NCBI GenBank assembly: GCA_003550305.1
Contig: QKYT01000397.1
Coordinates: 7,129-71,128, forward strand
Direction of reading: 5' to 3'
Length of the DNA stretch: 64,000 nt
DNA from: Glomus cerebriforme
Lineage: Eukaryota; Glomeromycota; Glomeromycetes; Glomerales; Glomeraceae
The position numbers and the translations under genes were made by a program. The notes under the pieces were generated by a model, which saw only the letters and a list, made by a program, of their open reading frames with translations, searched no databases and had not been told where the DNA came from. The first letter of the stretch is position 1. Every line of letters starts with the position of its first letter. This document shows positions 25,901 to 38,288 of this stretch, piece by piece.

Positions 25901-28900
25901 AAAGAAAATATTTCAACTCCTGATGATGAAAATGCTGCCCTCGGAACTATAGTACAGTGGGATGATTCCAATCATTTGTTAGTATTTTTCTTATCTCAAA
26001 CACCGGATTCAATTTGTGCTTTATATAGAGAAAAAGGAAAAGTACCGCAAAATGTTAAAACTTTATTACAAAGTCAACATATTGGAGATAAGAAACTTTG
26101 GGATCTAGATGATTATCATAAGATGGATTCTAAAGCTTTATTATCTACTTTGGAAAATTTAGCAAGAAAAACTATGTATAAAATTGAATATCCGCAATAT
26201 GCTCTTTCTGCCGATAATTTAATTAAAATGGCTCTTATTCTTTTAAGAGCTCGTGCTAATATTCCTGTAATTGTGTGTGGCGAAGCTGGATGTGGAAAAA
26301 CAAGTTTAATAGGATTTTTATCTAAAGTTGTTGAAGTAGAATTTCGTGCATTAAATCTTCATGCTGGTGTTACAGAAGACATTATTTTACAATTTATGGG
26401 AGAATCTCAAGAAGCAGCCAAAAAAGGAGAAGTTTGGCTATTCTTTGATGAAATTAACACTTGTAATCATATTGGATTATTAGCTGATTTGATTGCTCAC
26501 AGAATGTTAGATGGAAAATTAATTAATCACAATATACGACTTTTTGCAGCATGTAATCCATATCGTATACGTACCAAAGCAGCAACAACAGCAGGATTAT
26601 TAAAACCTAAAGATTTACGATTTGAAGAAAAAAGTAAACTTGTTTATCAAGTCAATCCATTACCTGATCAAATACTAGATTATGTATGGGATTATGGTAT
26701 TCTTAAACCAACGGAAGAACGAAAATATATTGAAATTATGGTAAACGAACAACTTAAAGATCTTGGGCATCAAGTATTATCAGAGTGTTTATTCATATCT
26801 CAAGATTTTATAAGAAAAACTGAAGAAACTTATAGCGTTAGTTTACGTGATGTTAAACGTGCTATTAAGCTTGTTAAATTCTTTATTAACAGTTTAAAAG
26901 ATCGTCCTCCGATTAAAAGTCATGGAAAAACTAAACAATATCCTGGACTTAGTGATATTACAATTAATATACGGTCGTATATTCTTGCATTAGGATTATG
27001 TTATCAATCTAGACTATATGAACAACAATTAAGAAATGAATATAGAAAAATGATGGGAGATATTTTTAGAAAATATAAATTTAATATCGACGGAGAAAGA
27101 TTTTATAGAATAATAAGAGAAGAGCAAGAAGATTATATTAACAGAATGCAATGTCCACCTAATACAGCAAAGAATGAAGCTTTACTAGAAAATGTTTTAG
27201 TTATGATTGTTTGCATTTTAACCAAAATACCATGCTTTATAATTGGAGCGCCTGGATCATCAAAATCTTTGGCTGTGAGACTTATAAGTCAAAATCTTCG
27301 AGGAGTGGATTCAAATGATAAATATTTTAGAAGCTTACCTCAAATATATTTAATTCCACATCAAGGTTCATCATCTTCAACTTCTGAAGGTATATATAAA
27401 GTATTTGAAAAAGCAATTAATTATCAAAATACAAGTTCAGATGAATTTCCTGTTCTCAGTGTCGTATTACTTGATGAAGGTATGTATAAATGTTTTAAAC
27501 TTAAAAAAATCTTTCGAAATATTTATTTATTATTAAATTTTTCAGTGGGATTGGCTGAAACAAGTCCATTTAACCCATTAAAAGTATTACATTCATTACT
27601 TGAACCGAATTACCCTGAAACCGAACCAGCGGTTTCTTGTGTAGCTATTTCGAATTGGAGACTAGATAATAGCAAAAGTAGTAGAGCATTATTAGTTCAA
27701 AGGCCCAAATTTGAATTAGATGATTTAGTAGAAACAGCATCCCGATTACTTATAAAAAATGAAGATTCACCGATAAAAAAAGCGTCATTACAATTATTGG
27801 CAAAATCTTATTCAGATTATGAACAACATGGACAAAAATTATCAAATTTTCATGGATTAAGAGATTACTATTCTTTAGTAAAAAGTTTATCGCAACATAA
27901 TAGTTTGACACCAGAAAATATACATTTGGCATTAACAAGAAATTTTGGAGGTTTAGGTGATATTAAAAAGTTGATAAGGAGATATTTTGATCAAGTAATA
28001 AGATATTTTAGTTCATTAAAGGAATATCATTATAAACCTATACCAATTTGGAATTTAATTAATGCAAATTTAGAAGATAAAGATGCTAGACATTTAATGG
28101 TTATAGGTAAAAGTGATAGCATTGTTAATTTATTAAATTATCAATTAAGAAAAAAGGATCTAGATCCTGTTGTAATACTTGGATCACAATTTCCTGAAGA
28201 TCAAGATGATTATTCTTATAGTGTTTTAAATAGAATTATGATGTGCGTTGAAACTGGTAGACCATTAATTTTAACGGATTTAGAAATTATTTATGGTGAG
28301 GTTCGTTTGCTTTTAATCTTGAAAAAAAAACTTCTTTGATTAATTTTACTTTCCTCCTTTTCCTATAAAATAGGAAGTTTATACGATTTATGGAATCAAA
28401 ATTATATTGTTGTCGGTAGTGAAGATAATCCAAAATTTTATGCCAGAGTAGCACTTGGAGCATATTCAAATCCATTGTTGTATGTAGCTCCAACATTTAG
28501 GTGCATATTAGTGATGGATGAAAATAAATTAGAAAAAGCCGATCCACCGTTACTTAATAGATTTGAAAAACAGAAAATGACTATGAATGATGCATTAACG
28601 CCGCAAGAAAATGATTTAGTAGAATTACTTAAAGAGTGGACGAAATTAATTTCTATCGTAAATTTAAAAGGATTTAAACAAAAAGATTTATTCATTGGAT
28701 TCGACGAAAATGAAACTTTACAAAGTTTAGTCATTGACGTGAAAAAGAGTTTTCCTGAAGTGGATGATGATGAAGTGTTACTTAAATGTAAGGAAAAATT
28801 GATCAATATCGCATCTTCTGATGGTATGATTAGAGCCGAAAAATCAATGTTAGATTCAAGAGATGTTAGAAACTGGAAAAATATTTATTTCAACGAACAA

Positions 28901-31900
28901 CATCATAATAATTTGATTGATCATATTCAGTATCGACTTAAAAATATTCAAGAAGAGACCGTTAATAAAGGGTTACAAATTATTATTAATACATTCTCGA
29001 ATATAAATACAGATGTTAAATCATTTTTACAAGGTGATTTTAGTTGTCAAGTAGATAAATTATCAACATTCAAGACCGAATCACAATTTCAAAATAGAAT
29101 CAAATATTTTTGGCTCGAATCTCAAGATGAAATGTTAATATTACAATGTGACGTTACGACCATTAATGCAGGATGTATTAAATTAGCAAAATTCTTGATT
29201 GAACAATATCGTAATGAATATTTACAAAAAAGGAAACGACAATTACAATTTCAACAACAAAAATCATCATCATCGAAACAAAACAATTTGCAGCAGCAAC
29301 AATCACACGAGGAACTTCCGATTAAACATGTGTGCATTATTTTACATATTCATAGAGAAGAAAATTCCTTAGTGTCATNTAATTTCATGTGCGGATGGGA
29401 TCAAATCACAATAGAAACATTATTACCTCAAGAAAAGAATTTATCATCTCTCTTGAGTGACANCTTATCAGATTTAATTTCAACCACATATCCTTTTGAA
29501 GAAATCTTAAAACAAGAATTATTATGGTGTTTATTATGTATAAAATATCCTTCCAACATCAAATCAGTAGAACATATTAAATTGCTTAACGAAAAGATTT
29601 GTGAGAATCCTATTTTGGTTGATTTTTTAAAGACAAAAACTATAGAATGGTTAACAGAATATTGTAACAATACTAATTGGCAATTTGAAATAGCATCTAA
29701 TAAGAAATTATTATATCCTTATTCTTCTTTTGTTAACGCACTTATGGCTCGCATTAGAAGTGTTGTACGTAAACCTATCGCAAAATGGTTATATGCTCTT
29801 GAGAAATACGCAGCAATTNGTACTATAATTTTCTTGTATAACAAAAGTCTTACTGCAAAAGGTCCTCCTGTCGAGTTCATGATGGAAGGCATGGAAGATG
29901 ATGACGCAACTAAAGAAATCAAAATGGATGATGATGCTTATTTATTAGAATTTTGGAATAAGATGATTAATGATGATAATATAGTTTCAATAAAAGAATT
30001 AANTGATCCATCACCAGATAGTTATAGAATGCCACATGGAGTATACGAATTAGAATTTCCATTTTCATATTATATAATGAAAAAAATTGATGATTCAAGA
30101 AGAGTATACGAAGAAGAATTATCATTATTATATAATGATCAAGAAAATATTGATCAAACAACAGGAGAATTATTTAATATAGTGGTAGAAGATTACAATA
30201 AGAAATTTATTAATAATATTGAAAAAAGTCCTATAATTAAAAATTCTCCAATTGCTAATTATCCTGAAAAATATTTTAAAGATTTTATTAACGTTATATT
30301 GTCTAATGAAGTTAGTAGTAGTAGTGAAATAGGGGAGAAGGATAGAAGATCTGATGAGGAATTATTGAAGTTCATTTTTGAAAGGAGATTAAATCCTGAT
30401 GATGTTTTGAATCCTGTTAGATTACATTCATATTGGTGGAAAAATTCATCATCTATTCTCGCCGAACTTGCTTTAGCTCAAATTAGTCCTAATGTTATTA
30501 ATAAATATATTGAAAGCGAAAAAGATGAAAGCAAAATATTTTCGGAAATTGAATTTGAAAAACATCTTGTTGAACAAGTAATTAGAAATCTTTTAAATAG
30601 AATTATTCACTCGGAAGAAGGAGAAAAAGAAGGACAAAGAAATCGATTAATAATTGAGAGATGGCAATATGAAGTAACAAAAGTATTATCACTATGTGAA
30701 AAGATCAATATCACTTCCGAATTACATTCATTGCGATTGCTTAGAATTTGTAATGATTTATTAATTACAAAATCAATTCCATTAGGTGATATGAAAAATA
30801 TTATTAAACATGCTCAACAAAATATGAGTTCTTCCGATGAAGTCATTTCAAGAAATTTTATCGATGTTGTCATGAGGGTATTTAACAAACTTGAACCTAA
30901 TGAAAAGAATTTAGTTCCAAAACGTCTATTTATATTAAGATGTCTTGATATTCTTACATTAACATCGCCAGTTAGACTTAATTTTTATGAAGGATTATTT
31001 TCTTATCCACCATTTCCGCTTATGGGAGCAATTATATCACGTATCTTTAAGGCTGAAGAAATAGAACATCCAAATTCTATATTACAACTTGTTCAACAAC
31101 CAAACCAAATTTTAAAATATTCAGGGAGACTTAATACTATCAATAAATGCTTTAATATTGATAAGTTGAATACAGCGATGACTACGTTAATATGTGATAC
31201 TTTACAACAAGAATTCTTTTCAAAATTGGATTTAATTACGCTAGTTAATGGGTTTAATTCAGCAATTGGTGCATTATATAGCAACGATATTCGACCATTA
31301 CAACGTATCGCTTCAATTGCATTCCTTAAAGAATTCACCAAACAATTCTGGGATTACTTGATTGAAAATAAAAAGGATTCTACTAGGCCTTTGACGTATA
31401 AATTATTGGATGTAGGAGATTTTGATGGCACATTATTAGTAGAACAACTGAATAACACAATGTCAATTGCTCATCCATTAATTACTGCATTCAAATTATA
31501 TCTCTTAAGAGAATTGCGTATCAATAGGGAATTTTCCAGCGATGATATTAAGAAATTCTGTGAAGCTCAATCGAAGACCTTGGATTGGTTCAATAATCTT
31601 GATTTAGGTGATAAAGATGAAAACAGACTACCATTTAACCCTTATTGGGCTATTCCAGATTATGGAAAATTAGAAATTGCATATACATTACTTTATAATT
31701 ATAATAATCAATCACAATTCGATGGAATTTTCCAACGATATAATAGTCAACTGACTTTATCGAATAAGTTAATATTATTTGGTGTCGTAATAGCTAAATT
31801 ACATTCAATAAGAGCTTCAAGAGAATGGAGACATAATGAAAATCAAATTTTCGAATATTTCAAAAGAAAAATCAATACGTTGAAAACAATTCCAGAAGAT

Positions 31901-34618
31901 TTCAAAGCGACTTTACTTAAAATCATGGAAAACAAACATTCATTATTAATTATGAATAATGTAATATCAAATAACGAATTATTAATGAAATCAGTTATTG
32001 CTCATATAATTGGATTACATATATTACTTGATTCAAATGCCACACCGTTATCAATGTACATGCATAGAATAGATGATGCTCAAAATACTTTTGTATTGAC
32101 ATGTCAATCAGATATTGAAAGTATAATATTTAGTACTATCGCAGCAAAGGATAAAGTATCAAGATATTCTTGTCAATGTGGTTATAAATATTTAATTGGA
32201 GAATGTGGTCAAGCAATGGCTACAAGTAAATGTCCTGAATGTAAAAGAATAATTGGGGGAAGCAATCACGTTACAGCTTCTGGTAATAAAAGAATTGACG
32301 CTTCAAATCAAACTGTATTTACTGCAAATGATCAGAAAGGTTATATTTCTGAAAATATTAATAAGGATATGAGTTACACTACAAGAAATATGTCTCCAGT
32401 TGCATATAGAATACTTCATTTAATTGTTCATACTATTATTGGTTCTCAAGCTCCTTCACAAACCGCTACTGCTTTTATTCAACAACATAGTAAGAATTAT
32501 ACTAATGTAGAAGAATATTGTATGGAACATATCAGAAATGATTGGGATATTTTAAAGAAGATTCTAAATTGTTCCGATGAAAATTTATCTTTAACATTTC
32601 ACGCAATTATAATGAAACTTACTGAAAATCCACCAACTTATAATTCAAAGCTTAATACTCCTAATGATAGAGATCAATGGGAAACAATATTTACTCAAAC
32701 ATGTGTGCTTCCATTTACTCGTAATGTAAATGAATCTTCTGCTCAATTTCGTGCTCAGTTAGAAAAGAATATGAAAAAAGACGACGTGAAGAATTCTTTA
32801 TTAGAAGAACAAATTAATCAAACCAATACAATGGATGATAAATATTGTAACGAAAATTTACCTTTATTATGGAGAATAATTGGTAAGACCGATTATAAAA
32901 GCTTTAGAGCTTATTATAATTCTGATCCAAAACATATTATCAAATATCCTTCTCTTAACATTTTCTTTAAACATTTCAAAAATTTACCTTTGATTAAATA
33001 TCTTTATCCAATGGTTAAATTCATTCAATTATTGAATACTAAATTAAGTTATAAATTATCAAGAGAAGATGCAAAAAAATTAACTTTTAGACAATTTATT
33101 GAAAAGGAATCAAATAATGGAGAAGATAAAGACATTTATAATTCACTTAGTAAATCGTTTAAAGAATTTCAAGAAGCTTATAATGTTATGATCCACAGTG
33201 TTAAAAGATATCAATGTCATAATTTACCTCCAATTAAACCACAAATTACTGATAAACTAAGTATTATATATGGATTGATGGAAGGAAAAGATGAAGGGAT
33301 TTTTCTTTGCGCTATATTGGAATATTTAATTAATATTCAAAATGCTTTCTTGGGAGAAATAATGTCAATACAACCTGGAACCTGTAGTTCTCTTAAATTC
33401 CTACAATCTCCTTCCTGGGATGATATCACTTCTACACCCGATGATTCTCCATATTTAGTTCGAACTATGAGAGTTGATCATGCAATCGAAAATAATTTTA
33501 TTATTTATGAATGGAATGAAGAAATTCTTCAATATTCTCAAAGAAATTTAGGTGTAGGAAAAGGTAAAGATATTATTTATGATTTACAACGAATTGAAAG
33601 TGAGTTAGCCAATACTTTAGTTCAAAACAAAGTTTATTTTGAAATTGGTAATGAACAATTGGTATTAGATCCTTTCCCTTATCATTTAGAATTATTCTCT
33701 TCTTCTATGCGTATACTTAGTGATATTAAAGCACTAATTCCTCAGGAACAAATTCCTTCCGATAAATTAGCCCTTATAATTGGCCAAAATTCTATTGACT
33801 CTTTTATAGCATTTTCAACTTCCTCAATTTTAACTTCGAAGGATAATTCTTCAGAACTACTTTCTTTATTAGAAATTTTACTTTGTTTCATTAAAAGAAC
33901 ATCAATTGGTGACGGTGAATTACTTTTAAAGGAATTTATACAACAATGGGTTCAACTATCTTCATTAACAGAAAATACAAGATTCAAAACTATCTTAACT
34001 TATGAACTTCAATTAAAACATATCGTATCCCTTTATGAAATTATTGAAGAACAAGTAGCTGATATTATGATTCAATTCATCGACAAGAAGTACAAAGAAC
34101 CTTTAACAGATGAAATGAAAAAAGATCTTGAAAATGCTATTGATTTTGACGACGGAAACAAAGAAAAAATTCCTGCTAGTTCATTCATAATTGCCATGAA
34201 AAGATTTATTCAAAGAGTATTACAGACTGAAAGTGATAAAGAGGCTCATCAACTATATATGTATTTTACGGATATGTCTCTTAATCTTTGGAGTAACAAC
34301 GTAATAGAAGAAATTTTAGATGATAAATTCCCCTTTAGTCTTTTGGTAAAAAATTCTTTGACTGCTTATGAATATGTTTTAAAGAGAAAAGAGGTATGTA
34401 TTACGTTGATGGTAAGATTAATGCTTTTTATAATGATATTTAACTCCTTTTTTTTAATTTAGATGTCCAAACCTAAACAACAATATTCGGGAGGAAATAC
34501 ACAAACAAACGGTCATTTGGATGCTACTTTATCAATTCCATTTTCATCTCCTAAATCTTCTGCCCCAAGAAATAAAGGAAAGAGAGCTATCAGAGATAAT
34601 AAATTTGATGCCATGTAG
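19956..34618 (+). CDS. RNF213-like giant AAA+ protein, 4730 aa, 7 exons
   Basis: Related to animal RNF213 (mysterin), a dynein-like AAA+ ubiquitin ligase. Hand-spliced exons are 19956-21488, 21563-22377, 22466-24259, 24355-27479, 27546-28295, 28374-34393 and 34463-34618; every junction keeps phase. Domains: a CBM20-like starch-binding fold (residues ~74-155, VTFHVHL...GNIEELGNWEEP) interrupted by a Lys/Asp-rich repeat insert; helical stalk to ~1400; AAA+ core with Walker A GEAGCGKT (2023-2030) and Walker B LFFDEINT (Asp2079, Glu2080); a second Walker A GAPGSSKS (2345-2352) and Walker B LLDEVGLAE (Asp2421, Glu2422, across the exon 4/5 junction); then an RZ-type zinc finger (Cys3939 to Cys3962). 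I find no RING motif in the region after the AAA core, and the RZ finger has Tyr3943 at the usual His position. Four single Ns lie in exon 6 (29379, 29463, 29819, 30003). An AATAAA lies at about 34709. Start is the first ATG of the long frame. Confidence 0.93.
20430..20790 (+). repeat. Coding minisatellites inside the RNF213-like exon 1
   Basis: Two in-frame tandem repeats. First, a 72-bp unit encoding EEKSIFPSIFGSKSK occurs twice (about 20436-20549). Second, a 60-bp unit (20 residues, with DEKDKDGEETN) occurs twice plus a partial third copy at 20637-20790. Copies are nearly identical, and unit lengths are multiples of three, so copy-number change would keep the frame. The block sits inside the CBM20-like domain, before its last strand (LYFEDNERPRHLDM). 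Confidence 0.85.
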
Positions 34619-35458
34619 TTTAGATTGTAGCTTTTTTTATATAAACTCGTAGTTAAATATTCAAATTTCATTATTATTATATATATTATTTGCTTATTAC
34701 AATTTATAAATAAAAATATTATTTAAACTAATAAAAAACAGGCTAACTTTCAGCATTCATCGATGTAATTTTTTCCAAAAAAAAAAAAAGTTATTTACGA
34801 ATATCATCTATCTAACTTTTCATTATGGACAAGAAGTCATCCCGCTAAAAAAAAAGTAAAAAATAGGTGATTACATCAAACTGGTTATAACGAAACTCTT
34901 TATAATGAACTCTGAACTCAATTTTTAAATTTTATTAATAGTTCGTTATGGTTCATATAGAAAACATATTATTAATATATAACGAACTTTTTTTTTTTTT
35001 TTCTAATGGAACCATCAGAGAGCGTTGACTGTATATTTATTTGTGGCTTTCCTATCACGCTAAAAAAGTGATTATATTTGTTTGCCTAAGGCGATTTAAA
35101 TAATAGAAATTAAGTTTGTTGCTCATACAAATAATATTGTACATACATTTCAAATTGTTTAATGTATGAAAGAATAAAATCGAATATTCATTTTTGTGTA
35201 TTTAGTGATGTTTCTTTGTCTTTTGCTAAATTCATTATTATTACTGTATTTAATCACAAACTTGAAAAAATTTACTTGTGTGATTGATTTATAATATTGG
35301 ATTTAACGATGCAATTTTATTAATTTTATTATATTTAATAAAGTTCTATTACAATATTAACACTACCGCGTTCTGCGGTGGTTAAAAATAATAAACTTAA
35401 AAAAAATCTATCTAAATCCACTTTAAAAGTGAAGCCTTATACTCATTTATGGCCAAAT
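34619..35458. other. Intergenic flank between RNF213-like gene and MULE
   Basis: Terminator-side flank of the RNF213-like gene, containing a polyadenylation-like AATAAA, a decayed MITE at 34872-35033 and a short perfect hairpin ACCGC-GTTCT-GCGGT at about 35364-35380. No gene is seen. Confidence 0.5.
34872..35033. mobile_element. Decayed pogo-like MITE, related to the 7.3-kb copy
   Basis: The right end reads GCGTTGACTGTA, matching the TIR of the element at 7294-7488. Interior words GGTTATAACGAA and GTTCGTTATGG match its subterminal bases. The left end (TACATCAAACTGG) is diverged. It is therefore probably an older copy of the same family. Confidence 0.5.
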
Positions 35459-35471
35459 TATTGACTTATAA
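35459..35471. repeat. Left 13-bp direct repeat (target-site duplication of MULE)
   Basis: TATTGACTTATAA occurs here and, in the same orientation, at 40286-40298, exactly outside the matching inverted termini. Mutator-like elements usually make 8-11 bp duplications, so part of this 13-bp identity may be chance or preferred target sequence. Confidence 0.8.
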
Positions 35472-35575
35472 CTCCCCCCAGCGTAACCCAGAAAAAAGCA
35501 TGGGCACGTGATATTTACTAATTAAATATGCACGAGCACGTGAAAGCATGTGGCACTCCTGTGATAAATAGGGCC
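35472..35575 (+). repeat. MULE left terminal inverted repeat
   Basis: Starts CTCCCCCCAGCGTAACCCA. The inner part (ACTAATTAAATATGCACGAG and onward to GATAAATAGGG) matches the opposite strand of 40190-40285 almost base for base. The first eight bases differ between ends but keep equal length. Confidence 0.85.
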
Positions 35576-35788
35576 ATCCTTAACCTGATCCATTGGTCCA
35601 GATGCTTATCCTGGATCAGTCAAATTTGATTGGCTAATTTAAATAAATAATTACATCACTGATCATTACACTCGTAAGTCGTAACCAACATATCATAATA
35701 AAAAAATTTTTCTTTGCCACATGCTTGAGTTTTGTATAAATATACAATAAAATTAACTATTAAACCTTATATTTGTTCTTTAATAACT

Positions 35789-38206
35789 ATGAATTCTGCT
35801 GAATCTGAGTTACAACAGCCTCCTGAGTTAAAGATTTCAGATATATTTAAAAGTCATGAAGAGTTTGTGGCGAGAGTTCAAAATTACGCGTCATTTTATA
35901 ATTTTCAAACACGATTAAGTAAAGTGGGTCGCGACAAAGAAAAAAACATTATTAGAAGAACAATTTTATGTTCATGTGCAGGTGTTCCTGAAAGTAAAGA
36001 AGATAAAGCTAACTTGAGAGATCGTAAATCTCAAAGATATAACTGTTCATTTTTTATTAGGGCTTCTCTTGATAATGACAGTGGACTTTGGCATATTTTG
36101 TCTATGAAATTGGAACATAATCATGAAATGGTAGCTCCTGAGCACAAAAAATTTCTTAGCAGTGAAAGAATAATTCCCCAAGAAATTAAAGATCGAATTA
36201 TAGTTTATCATCAAGCAGGCTGCAGTGTACCAACTATTCGTTCAATCCTTAAGCAAGAATACAAAGATTTAGAAACATGGATTTATAATGATATTTATAA
36301 TTTTTTATATCAATTAGATGGTAAATAAGAACAACGCTTTTTCGAAGCAGATGAATTTATAAATATCTTAAAACAACTGAAAAGAGAAATTGATGGATTT
36401 GAATATGAAGTAAGAATTGATGCAGATACAAATGAATTACTTCAAGTAATTTGGATGTACCCTGATCAGAAACGATATTATAGCCGATTTTTAGATGTTA
36501 TTGTTTTTGATAACACTTATAAAGTTAATAGATTTAACATGCCATTTGGGATTTTTACTGGAGTGAATAATTTTGGTCAGAGTGTATGTTTTGCTGGAAC
36601 TTTAATGTGTTGAGAGACAACAGACAGTTTTGTATGGACATTTAATGCTTTTATTAAATTGGTTAATAATTATTTGCCCAAAGTGATACTTACTGATGAA
36701 GATAAAGCAATTTCTCAGGCGATACAAATTACATTCGGACAAAATACTAAGCATGTTTTATGTATATGGCATCTTTGGAAAAATGTTATCAAAAATCTTG
36801 CTAATATTCTAGGAACAAAATGGCGTGAATTCACCAAATCATTTTATGAATGTATAAGAGAATATGAAGTTGATGCCTTTATGATTAAATGGCAACGACT
36901 TAAAGAAAATTTTTCAGACTCAAAATCACATTTAGAGCGAATGGATAAAATCAAAGAAAAATGGGCGCCTTGTTTTATCAGGGATACATTTTTAGCAGAC
37001 ATGACAAGTACACAGCGTGGAGAATCTATGAATAATTTGATGAAAGGTTATATGAATGCTACTCATTCGCTATTAGATTTCTTAAAAGCATTCGAATCGG
37101 CATTAGAGCAACGTGAAAATGATCTACAACTAGCTAAATACAAACAAATTCATGAAAATGTTACTTTTAAAACATTAAGCCCATTTGAATATCAGGCCTC
37201 AGAAATATTAACAAATTATGCGTTAAAATTAACACAAGAACAATTATTACAATCTACAAGTTACTTATGTATTGAATTGTTAGATTTAAGGTATTTAGTT
37301 TAATTATAAATTTTATCCTTTTCTTTATTAGTTTATTATAGTTTACTTATTGTTGTTTTTAAAAAAAACAGAATTGAAATGATGCAAACTTACCAAGTTT
37401 ACCGCTTTAATCATGAGACCGAATCTGGAAGAAAGGTGTCATATAATTGTGAAACAAATCATTTCATATGTTCTTGCAAACATACTACCTTTTCTGGAAT
37501 TATTTGTAGACATATTTTTCATGTAGCAACACAACTTAATCTGAATACTCTTCCAGAATCATTATTTCATAGCCAATGGAAAAAGGATCCAAACAACTTT
37601 GTTTTAACGCAAAATTTCAATTTATTCTGTAGTAATATTCAATCACCAAATGACAAAATCATTGAACGTGTTGAAGATTATGAATATTTATTATCAAAAG
37701 TCTTTTGTGAAATCAAAGGATTGGTTAAAAAATACCCAGAGATGGCGCAGGAATTTTATATTACAAATAATACATTATTACAAAGTAAAATAAAAAATAT
37801 GAATAACCAAAAAAATTGTAATAGAACTACAACAAAAAATTTAATCAAAAATCCTTGTACTGCTACTAATGATTCAAAAAAAAAGGTATTTGTAATCAAT
37901 TTTTTTTACAATATTAATTTTTACTAACGTAATTTTATGGTTTTGCAATAACATTAAATTAAGATAAGAAATAAAGTATCAAACAAAAAACAGAAAAGAA
38001 GCTCTAATAATAGTAGTGGTAGTAGTAGTTTATTGTTACAAGAAAAAGAAAATATTCCCCAATACGATAATAAAAATGATAATTGTAATACACCTATGCC
38101 ATCTAGTCCACTACATAGGGTATTTCAGAATTTGCCGCAGATATCAGCAACAGAATTAATGAATATGGAGATAGTGGAGATAGATAATGATTTAAGCAAA
38201 AAAAAG
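35789..38206 (+). pseudogene. MULE transposase (FAR1-type DNA-binding, DDE, SWIM), nonsense-broken
   Basis: DNA transposase of the Mutator superfamily. Exons on hand-placed GT-AG sites are 35789-37290, 37372-37885 and 37964-38206, in phase. The N-terminal 110 residues form a FAR1/WRKY-GCM1-like zinc-binding domain (CSCAG, YNCSFFIRA, LEHNHEM). The DDE core follows with VIVFDNTYKVNRF and VILTDEDKA carrying the first two Asp. A SWIM zinc finger is in exon 2 (CSCKH, then CRHIFHV). Exon 3 is a Ser/Asn-rich tail. Two in-frame stops, TAA at 36326-36328 and TGA at 36611-36613, interrupt exon 1 without shifting the frame; both fit C-to-T changes of Gln and Arg codons. The start is the first ATG inside the family-like sequence. 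A longer in-frame upstream extension to 35732 exists but lies close to the TIR. Confidence 0.85.
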
Positions 38207-38288
38207 GTATAATCTATTAATTATTCATTTATTAAAATTTAAATATCAAAGACATTAGCAATAATTTATCCATTTTTTATATTATTAG

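Noticed and set aside
27470..27550. Uninterrupted reading through GMYKCFKLKKIFRN inside the AAA+ Walker B
   Set aside because: GTATGT and TTTTTCAG borders fit an intron; removing it restores the family motif LLDEVGLAE in phase.
28287..28806. Minus-strand ORFs of 69 and 122 codons
   Set aside because: Antisense shadows of the RNF213-like exons 5 and 6.
35364..35380. Perfect short hairpin ACCGC-GTTCT-GCGGT as a terminator
   Set aside because: Bacterial-type terminators are not expected here; it lies 750 bp past the RNF213-like stop and has no following T run.
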